Shown: piece by piece, positions 32,602 to 37,871 of the stretch | Position numbering within the stretch: the first letter of the stretch is position 1 | How the letters are laid out: each line of letters opens with the position of its first letter | NCBI GenBank assembly: GCA_030682615.1 | Contig: JAUXNY010000043.1 | Coordinates: forward strand, 1 to 37,871 | DNA from: Candidatus Aquicultor sp. | GTDB taxonomy: Bacteria > Actinomycetota > Aquicultoria > Aquicultorales > Aquicultoraceae | Direction: 5' to 3' | Length of the DNA: 37,871 bases | The notes under the pieces: model-generated | What the model was told of the DNA's origin: nothing | Database searches by the model: none | Seen by the model: only the letters and a program-made list of their open reading frames with translations | Position numbers and translations under genes: made by a program

Positions 32602-34134
32602 ATGTTAGCTGAACATGCTGATGAGATGTTTCCAACTGAAGACACGAACAGGGTAGACCTAGCCGATTACAAGATCAATGGAGCGGCTGTTACGGCCTTG
32701 CCCGAGATGTTCGCGCGAAGGTATAATGTCGTGCCCGTCGATATCGACGGCGACGAGCTTACCGTAGCGGTCGAAGACACGGCGAACGTCGTCATCCTCG
32801 ATGACCTGCACATGATAACAGGCTTTCAAATCAGAACGGTTGTCGCCGAGAAAAAAGATATTCTTACCCTAATCAATCGCTTATATAAAGCGAGCGAAGC
32901 GGTTCAGAACGAGGCCTCCAGCTTCCGCGCGGACGAAGTCGATGACCGCATAGGTAATATGCGGGCGGTCTCAGAAGAAGCGCCTGTAATAAAGCTCGTA
33001 AACATGATAATAAATAAAGCGGTCAATGAGCGGGCGAGTGATATACACATCGAGCCGCACGAGCGGGATTTGCGCATCCGTTACCGGGTAGATGGTGTTT
33101 TGCACGAGGTGATGCGCTCGCCAAAGCATGTCCAGGCGGGCCTCATCTCCAGAATCAAGGTCATGGCAGGGCTCAATATCGCCGAAAATCGGATACCGCA
33201 GGATGGCCATTGCGATTTGAGCGTCGGCGGTAAGGTCATCGACTTTCGTGTCGCTACGCTGCCGACGATCTATGGCGAGCGTGTCGTCCTGAGGATTCTT
33301 AGAAAAGACAGCATCCTTCTAAGCTTAGATGACCTTGGTTTCTTGCCGGAGAGCCTCAGCAAGTTCAAGGCAGCCTTCTCCAAACCATATGGAGCCATCC
33401 TTGTTACCGGGCCGACCGGAAGCGGCAAGTCTACCACGCTCTACGGGGCGCTTAACGTCATCAACGATAGCGCTAAGAACATTATCACGGTCGAGGACCC
33501 TGTCGAATATCGCCTGCCCGGCATCAACCAGATACAGGTGAGCGGCAAGACCGGTATGACATTTTCGAAAGGGCTCAGGGCCATATTGCGGGCGTCTCCG
33601 GATATCGTGATGGTAGGCGAGATCCGGGATAGAGAAACGGCACAAATCGCCATTGAGGCGGCGCTCACCGGTCACCTGGTACTATCGACCCTGCACACAA
33701 ATGACGCGCCCGGCGCCGTGAGCCGGTTGAATGAGATGGGAATCGCCCCGTTTCTCACGGCTTCGGCCATACATTGCGTGCAAGCTCAACGTTTGGCCAG
33801 GCGCTTATGTCCCGAGTGTAAAGAGGAGTACAGGGTCGCCGTCGACGTTCTCAAAAGGGTGGCGTTCCCGCTCGATAGCGACGAGTCGCCGGCGCTTTAT
33901 AGGCCGAGGGGTTGCCATAAATGCAATAACACCGGTTACAAAGGTAGAATCGGTGTGTACGAGGTCATGCTTCTTAGCGACACCTTAAAGAGACTATGCG
34001 TCGAGCGCGCAACGGCTGACGACATAAGACGCGTTGCGGTCGATGAAGGAATGAAGACCCTTCGTCAAGATGGTTTCGAAAAAGTAAAGCTTGGGACGAC
34101 GTCCCTCGAAGAGATTCTCCGCGTAATCATTTAG
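32602..34134 (+). CDS. pilB: Second PilB-type ATPase lacking the N-terminal c-di-GMP module
   Basis: A 510-residue paralogue of the preceding protein, evidently a tandem duplicate. It starts at residues matching about 40-60 of the first copy (VDLADYKINGAAV), so the first MshEN repeats are missing; only 23 bp separate the genes, leaving no room for them. The core is intact: Walker A GPTGSGKS (270-277), ITVEDPVEYRL, DIVMVGEIRDRET and the CPEC...CHKC zinc site. It replaces the common RQDPD by RASPD before the Walker B strand. Ribosome site GGAGG. The two ATPases could act as alternative or mixed motors. Confidence 0.9.
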   Translation: MLAEHADEMFPTEDTNRVDLADYKINGAAVTALPEMFARRYNVVPVDIDGDELTVAVEDTANVVILDDLHMITGFQIRTVVAEKKDILTLINRLYKASEAVQNEASSFRADEVDDRIGNMRAVSEEAPVIKLVNMIINKAVNERASDIHIEPHERDLRIRYRVDGVLHEVMRSPKHVQAGLISRIKVMAGLNIAENRIPQDGHCDLSVGGKVIDFRVATLPTIYGERVVLRILRKDSILLSLDDLGFLPESLSKFKAAFSKPYGAILVTGPTGSGKSTTLYGALNVINDSAKNIITVEDPVEYRLPGINQIQVSGKTGMTFSKGLRAILRASPDIVMVGEIRDRETAQIAIEAALTGHLVLSTLHTNDAPGAVSRLNEMGIAPFLTASAIHCVQAQRLARRLCPECKEEYRVAVDVLKRVAFPLDSDESPALYRPRGCHKCNNTGYKGRIGVYEVMLLSDTLKRLCVERATADDIRRVAVDEGMKTLRQDGFEKVKLGTTSLEEILRVII

Positions 34135-34217
34135 CAGTCGTTTCTCGACTCAAGCATGTCCAACTCGTCGCCGATATTCATTAAGACCCAGAAGACACTC
34201 GATTGGGAGGTTTAGCA

Positions 34218-35282
34218 TTGCTCGATATTAATGATCTTTTGATGCACGTCTTAGAGAAGGATGCATCCGACTTACACATAACCGTCGGCACGGCGCCAAT
34301 GGTGAGGGTTCATGGCGATTTGGTCGCACTCGATTATCCCGAACTGACCCCTCAGGACACAAAAGAACTCATATATAGCATACTCACCCAGGACCAGCGC
34401 GAGCAGCTTGAGCGAAATTGGGAATACGACTTTTCTTATTCTCTGACCGGGCATGCGCGTTTCAGGGTCAACACTTACTTCCAGCGCAACAGCGTCGGCG
34501 CCGCGTTTCGAATCATCCCTATGCAGATAAAGACCTTAGACGAGCTGGGCTTGCCGCAGTCGCTGGAGAACCTGGTGCGCAAGCCTCGGGGGCTGGTTCT
34601 AGTCACCGGCCCGACCGGAAGCGGTAAGTCGACGACTCTGGCAGCGCTCCTGAACATCGTCAACGAAACTCGTTCGTTTCACATCATAACCATCGAAGAC
34701 CCGATCGAGTATCTCCATAAACATAAGAAATCAATCGTAAACCAGCGTGAAGTCGGGACCGACACTAAATCGTTTGCGACCGCGCTCAAATATGTCTTGC
34801 GCCAAGACCCCGACGTTATATTGATCGGTGAGATGCGAGACATGGAGACGATATCGGCTGCGCTGACCGCCGCTGAGACAGGTCACTTGGTCTTTGCGAC
34901 ACTCCATACGCAGGACGCACCGCAGACCATCGACCGAATCATCGATGTCTTTCCATCACACCAGCAGCAGCAAATCAGGGTGCAGCTGGCCGGAACGCTC
35001 CAAGGCATTATGTGCCAGCAACTGTTACCGACACGTGACGGGCAAGCCAGGGTCGTAGCTTATGAGTGTCTAGTGCCGACGCCCGCCGTACGCAACATGA
35101 TAAGAGAGGCGAAGACGCACCAGATATGCAATGCCATGCAGACAGGTCATCAGCATGGCATGATGACAATGGATTATTGCCTAGCCGACCTATACAGGTG
35201 CGGCAAGATATCGTTTGAGATGGCGATGATGAAGGCGTCCGACCCGGCAGAGCTTAAGCAGCTCCTCGGAAAAGCCGCGTAA
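34218..35282 (+). CDS. pilT: Type IV pilus retraction ATPase PilT
   Basis: Disassembles pilin subunits to retract the pilus. TTG 34218 follows GGGAGG (34205-34210) and gives about 354 residues. The N-terminal domain (LLMHVLEKDASDLHITVG) and Walker A GPTGSGKSTTLAALLN are typical, as are LIGEMRDMETI and GHLVFATLHTQDA. The PilT-specific C-terminal motif related to AIRNLIREGK is present as VRNMIREAKTHQI. It supports active twitching or DNA-uptake pili rather than a pure secretion system. Confidence 0.95.
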   Translation: MLDINDLLMHVLEKDASDLHITVGTAPMVRVHGDLVALDYPELTPQDTKELIYSILTQDQREQLERNWEYDFSYSLTGHARFRVNTYFQRNSVGAAFRIIPMQIKTLDELGLPQSLENLVRKPRGLVLVTGPTGSGKSTTLAALLNIVNETRSFHIITIEDPIEYLHKHKKSIVNQREVGTDTKSFATALKYVLRQDPDVILIGEMRDMETISAALTAAETGHLVFATLHTQDAPQTIDRIIDVFPSHQQQQIRVQLAGTLQGIMCQQLLPTRDGQARVVAYECLVPTPAVRNMIREAKTHQICNAMQTGHQHGMMTMDYCLADLYRCGKISFEMAMMKASDPAELKQLLGKAA

Positions 35283-35297
35283 ACAGAGGAAACGACA

Positions 35298-36509
35298 ATG
35301 GCGAACACATTTGCGTATAAAGTAAGAGATAGCAAGGGGAATCTCCTGAAGGGGCAGATTGACGGCGATGGTGTGACCATGGTCGCGACTAAGCTGCGCC
35401 AGATGGGTTATGTTGTAATCGAGCTCAAAGAGAAGAGCCTCGCTCAGAAAGAGATAAACCTTCCTTTTTCAAACCGGGTGAAATCGAAAGACCTTACCAT
35501 TTTCAGCCGGCAGTTCGCCACGATGATAAACGCCGGCCTATCCCTGACCAGGTGCCTTAACATTCTAGCCGAACAGACCGAGAGCAAGGCCTTGAAGAAG
35601 GTAATCGCAAGCGTGCTGGAGGATGTCGAGCGAGGCAAGGCGCTCTCGGACGCCATGGCGAAACACACCTCGACTTTTCCACCGATATTTATCAATCTGG
35701 TTCGCGCTGGTGAAACGGGCGGCGTGCTTGATGTGGTCCTCATGCGGGTCGCGGATCATTTTGAAAAAGAGGCTTCGATAAAGTCGAAGATCAAGTCGGC
35801 GATGGCATATCCGGCTGCGATGTTTACATTTTCAATGGCGATAACGTTCGTCTTGATAACTTTCATAGTCCCGCTTTTTGTCGCGATGTTTGAGGATATG
35901 GGCGGCAACTTGCCTTTGCCGACGAAAGTTCTGCTCACACTAAGCAATTTCATTCGCTCATCCTGGTTTATAATAATCCCGGTTATAATTGCCGCTATCT
36001 ATTTATTGAGAGTCTACAGCAAGACCGAAAAGGGGAGGGAGAATATCGACAACCTAAAACTTCACCTGCCGATTGCGGGTGTTTTGGTGCGCAAGATGTC
36101 GATATCCCGCTTTACTAGAACCTTCGGCACATTGCTATCGAGCGGCGTGCCGATCCTGGTGGCACTCGATATTGTCGCTGAAAGCGCCGGCAACGCGATT
36201 GTGTCTGCCGCCGTCAAAAGGACGCGTATAAGCATCAAGGAGGGTGAGACGATAGCCAAACCGCTCGCTGAGGATAAAGTCTTTCCGCCGATGGTCGTTC
36301 AGATGATTGCGATAGGTGAGGAGACCGGCGCGCTTGACAGCATGTTGTCAAAGATAGCCGATTTCTACGACGAAGAGGTGTCCAATATGGTAGATGCGCT
36401 CACTTCGATCATCGAGCCGTTGATGATTATTGTGATGGGTCTTATCATCGGTGGCATCATTGTCGCTCTCTACATGCCGATGTTCCAAATCATAACACTC
36501 ATCAAATAA
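35298..36509 (+). CDS. pilC: Type IV pilus inner-membrane platform protein PilC
   Basis: A 403-residue GspF/PilC polytopic protein that couples the ATPases to the growing pilus. It contains two GspF domains; the first begins FSRQFATMINAGLSLTRCLNIL, the second FTRTFGTLLSSGVPILVALDIV. Membrane helices are near residues 170-195, 215-235 and 372-395. ATG 35298 is 16 bp after pilT. A terminator-like hairpin follows at 36510, which would separate the machinery operon from pilA. Confidence 0.95.
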   Translation: MANTFAYKVRDSKGNLLKGQIDGDGVTMVATKLRQMGYVVIELKEKSLAQKEINLPFSNRVKSKDLTIFSRQFATMINAGLSLTRCLNILAEQTESKALKKVIASVLEDVERGKALSDAMAKHTSTFPPIFINLVRAGETGGVLDVVLMRVADHFEKEASIKSKIKSAMAYPAAMFTFSMAITFVLITFIVPLFVAMFEDMGGNLPLPTKVLLTLSNFIRSSWFIIIPVIIAAIYLLRVYSKTEKGRENIDNLKLHLPIAGVLVRKMSISRFTRTFGTLLSSGVPILVALDIVAESAGNAIVSAAVKRTRISIKEGETIAKPLAEDKVFPPMVVQMIAIGEETGALDSMLSKIADFYDEEVSNMVDALTSIIEPLMIIVMGLIIGGIIVALYMPMFQIITLIK

Positions 36510-36540
36510 GAAATATTGCCAGAAACTGGCAGTATATTTC
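36510..36540 (+). terminator. Terminator-like hairpin after pilC
   Basis: TGCCAG (36517-36522) pairs with CTGGCA (36526-36531) around AAA, extended by a G-U and A-T pairs. It overlaps the end of pilC and is followed by TATATTTC. Confidence 0.5.
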
Positions 36541-36558
36541 AAATTAAGCTAAAGTAAG

Positions 36559-36588
36559 TTGTTTTCAGACCGATAAATAACTTATAAA
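36559..36588 (+). promoter_or_regulatory. Candidate promoter of the pilA riboswitch transcript
   Basis: TTGTTT (36559-36564), 18 bases, TATAAA (36583-36588). Transcription would start near 36595, just ahead of the aptamer. AGACCG/CGGTCT (36567-36595) also forms a short inverted repeat across the spacer and -10. Confidence 0.45.
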
Positions 36589-36601
36589 ACGGTCTTTTAC
36601 A

Positions 36602-36675
36602 ACGATAAAGGCAAACCCGTCGTGAGGCGGGGACGCAAAGCCACGGGGCTCTTAAGAGTCGGCCGGGTTACCGTA
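36602..36675 (+). ncRNA. Cyclic di-GMP-I (GEMM-I) riboswitch aptamer upstream of pilA
   Basis: The conserved core is unmistakable: AAAGGCAAACC, then a GGACGCAAAGCCACGGGGC block holding the tetraloop-receptor element, and GCCGGGTTACCG closing P1. ACGATAA at the 5' end pairs with TTACCGT at the 3' end. This RNA binds c-di-GMP and controls downstream genes. It lies 117 bp before pilA, with a complete intrinsic terminator between. Whether ligand turns pilA on or off cannot be read with certainty. Confidence 0.93.
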
Positions 36676-36695
36676 CAAATCGAACTCTAATCTTC

Positions 36696-36738
36696 AGGTA
36701 CAGGCGGTGGCGCAATTATGCACACGCCGTGCCTTTTT
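36696..36738 (+). terminator. Riboswitch expression-platform terminator
   Basis: AGGTAC (36696-36701) pairs with GTGCCT (36729-36734), GGCG (36703-36706) with CGCC (36725-36728), then TG/CA and GCA-atta-TGC. TTTTT follows directly. It sits 20 bases beyond the aptamer and 54 bases before pilA, as expected for ligand-controlled termination. Confidence 0.7.
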
Positions 36739-36791
36739 CTTTGCTCAAAAAGATCGCCGCTTTTAAATCTCATAATAGGGAGGTGAATTGA

Positions 36792-37172
36792 ATGAATATG
36801 TTCCGCAATGAGAGGGGTTTTACCCTCATCGAGTTGATGGTCGTAATCCTTATTATCGGTATCTTAGTAGCTATCGCCGTCCCGGTGTTTAACGCCGCAA
36901 GGGAGAGCGCTTACAAATCTACTTGCCAGGCGAACTTAAGGACCATTGACGGCGCGGTCGAGACTTACAAAGCAAGTACCGGCAATGACTATCCGACCGC
37001 TGCTACTATACAAGCGACGCTAGAGCCGGCATATATGAAGAAATGGCCGGAATGCCCATCCGCAGGCGCCTATCTTATAGGTGCTGGTGGTGGCGCAGGT
37101 GCTACTGTTGCCCCTGTGGTCTCATGCCCAGGCAACGCTGGTGCTAATCCAAATGGTCATTCTTATCCGTAA
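36792..37172 (+). CDS. pilA: Type IV major pilin PilA
   Basis: A 126-residue prepilin. The class III signal is classic: nine-residue leader MNMFRNERG, cleavage before FTLIEL, Glu at mature position 5, then a hydrophobic helix (MVVILIIGILVAIAVPVF). The globular part is short, with Cys at 45, 88 and 112; 88 and 112 could form the C-terminal disulfide loop. The tail is rich in Gly, Ala and Pro (IGAGGGAGATVAP). A strong GGGAGGTGA ribosome site precedes the ATG. The gene is under the c-di-GMP riboswitch and ends at a strong terminator, so it is transcribed separately from pilB-pilC. Confidence 0.95.
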   Translation: MNMFRNERGFTLIELMVVILIIGILVAIAVPVFNAARESAYKSTCQANLRTIDGAVETYKASTGNDYPTAATIQATLEPAYMKKWPECPSAGAYLIGAGGGAGATVAPVVSCPGNAGANPNGHSYP

Positions 37173-37201
37173 AAATCCTGTTAAGCTTTGTGCTAGCAGG
37201 T

Positions 37202-37232
37202 GGGGCGGCGAAAGCCGCCCCTTATTTTTTTT
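37202..37232 (+). terminator. Intrinsic terminator after pilA
   Basis: GGGGCGGC-GAAA-GCCGCCCC, eight perfect pairs with a GNRA loop, followed by TTATTTTTTTT. One of the strongest terminators in the window. Confidence 0.95.
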
Positions 37233-37278
37233 GCATTCCCGCCGATAATAAAGAGAACATTTGTTATGGGAGACAGAC

Positions 37279-37871
37279 TTGATAAGCAGCCTAGATGTTG
37301 AAGAGAAAAAGCTAAAATCGCAGCTATCGCCGGAGGTTCTGGACAGAGCAATCGTGTTTCTCTTATATGGAACCGTCTTTCTCGTGCCGCTTGCGTTGTT
37401 CCCCTGGACACTAGACCAGGCGCTTGCCATAAAATACCTCATCCTCAAAGTGGGCACTCTCTTGGTGGTCGCGCTTTTTGCATGCCGCGTGTTTCTTTAC
37501 GGGATTAAACTAAGGGTTTCAGGGTTAGAGTGGCCGCTCGCCTTATTTCTCTTCTTCATTCTCTTATCCACATGGTCGTCGATACACTTGCCTACCAGCC
37601 TGGAAGGGGCGTTTCAGCGATATGACGGGCTTTATAGTTATCTCATATATTTCGCCCTGTTTTTCCTCGCGGTCCAGTATCTGGCGGAGGACGAACGGCG
37701 CGAGACTTTTCTTAAGCTCTTCGTTTTTTCGGCGTCCGTCGTGTCGCTCTACGGAATACTTCAGCAGTTCGGCATCGACCCGACGCCCTGGGGTTACATC
37801 GCGTTCGACACATCAAGAAGCTTCTCGACGTTTGGAAACCCGGTACTGCTAGGCGCATACCTTAGCATAAC
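37279..37871 (+). CDS. O-antigen-ligase-like membrane protein, 5' part
   Basis: An open frame from TTG 37279 (GGGAG ribosome site at 37268-37272) runs to the window end without a stop, about 197 codons; the ORF track omits it because it is unfinished. After a charged N-terminus (SSLDVEEKKLKSQLSPE) come repeated hydrophobic helices: FLLYGTVFLVPLALFPW, LILKVGTLLVVALFACRVFL, ALFLFFILLSTWSS and YLIYFALFFLAVQYL. The segment RSFSTFGNPVLLGAYLS is the hallmark of Wzy/WaaL-type proteins. Such enzymes polymerise or ligate glycans, and relatives next to pilin genes (TfpO/PglL) glycosylate pilin. That role here is inference; a general cell-envelope ligase is equally possible. Confidence 0.8.
   Translation, partial: MISSLDVEEKKLKSQLSPEVLDRAIVFLLYGTVFLVPLALFPWTLDQALAIKYLILKVGTLLVVALFACRVFLYGIKLRVSGLEWPLALFLFFILLSTWSSIHLPTSLEGAFQRYDGLYSYLIYFALFFLAVQYLAEDERRETFLKLFVFSASVVSLYGILQQFGIDPTPWGYIAFDTSRSFSTFGNPVLLGAYLSI

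Noticed and set aside
1-37871. CRISPR arrays, insertion sequences, tRNA and rRNA genes
   Set aside because: No regularly spaced direct repeats, transposase motifs, cloverleaf with CCA end or rRNA-like segment were seen by eye; a tRNAscan or ISfinder run could confirm.

Overview
This window is a stretch of bacterial chromosome of moderate GC with tightly packed genes and no detectable rRNA, tRNA, CRISPR array or intact mobile element. Several traits suggest an anaerobic or subsurface member of the Actinobacteriota: rubrerythrin, a class A PBP with three PASTA repeats, frequent GTG/TTG starts, leaderless or nearly leaderless genes, and a PilB-PilB-PilT-PilC-PilA cluster. Some Firmicutes-like lineages would also fit, so the phylum is an inference. 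Housekeeping genes (uvrA, hisG, pabB/pabC, aroE, rarA) point to a free-living, prototrophic organism.

Layout. 1-3.4 kb: a possible gene fragment leaving the left edge, an arsenite methyltransferase (arsM), a SEC-C zinc-motif protein and a small zinc-ribbon-like protein. 3.5-5.3 kb: a decayed GAF-PAS-GAF-SpoIIE phosphatase pseudogene with at least three lesions. 5.5-7.1 kb: an MNT/HEPN (mntA-hepT) toxin-antitoxin pair followed closely by a two-helix membrane protein. 7.1-9.8 kb, minus strand: a GT4 glycosyltransferase, a secreted Cys/Thr-rich protein and rubrerythrin. 10.1-13.7 kb: a membrane diguanylate cyclase, a single-pass membrane protein, a roughly 690 bp gap rich in hairpins with one candidate small ORF, and a lipoprotein. 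13.8-16 kb: rarA (minus strand, apparently leaderless) and another lipoprotein. 16.3-24.1 kb: uvrA, hisG, an unknown multi-pass membrane protein, then pabB-pabC behind an attenuator-like hairpin pair. 24.1-27.2 kb, minus strand: a small unknown protein and a PASTA-bearing class A PBP. 27.5-30.9 kb: an Nfu-type Fe-S scaffold behind a perfect 8-3-8 palindrome, a U32 protein of the TrhP class, a YqeG phosphatase and aroE.

30.9 kb to the end is a type IV pilus locus: two tandem PilB-type ATPases, PilT, PilC, then a c-di-GMP-I riboswitch with its own terminator, the pilin gene pilA, and the start of an O-antigen-ligase-like membrane protein running off the right edge. The first PilB keeps an N-terminal MshEN-like module (a c-di-GMP-binding fold in other proteins) and the second lacks it. 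With the riboswitch before pilA and a GGDEF protein at 10.1 kb, the window contains a plausible c-di-GMP circuit acting on pilin expression and possibly on motor activity. The most notable items are this circuit, the MNT-HEPN-membrane protein cassette, the leaderless rarA promoter, the stepwise-decayed phosphatase and several unexplained palindromic operators.
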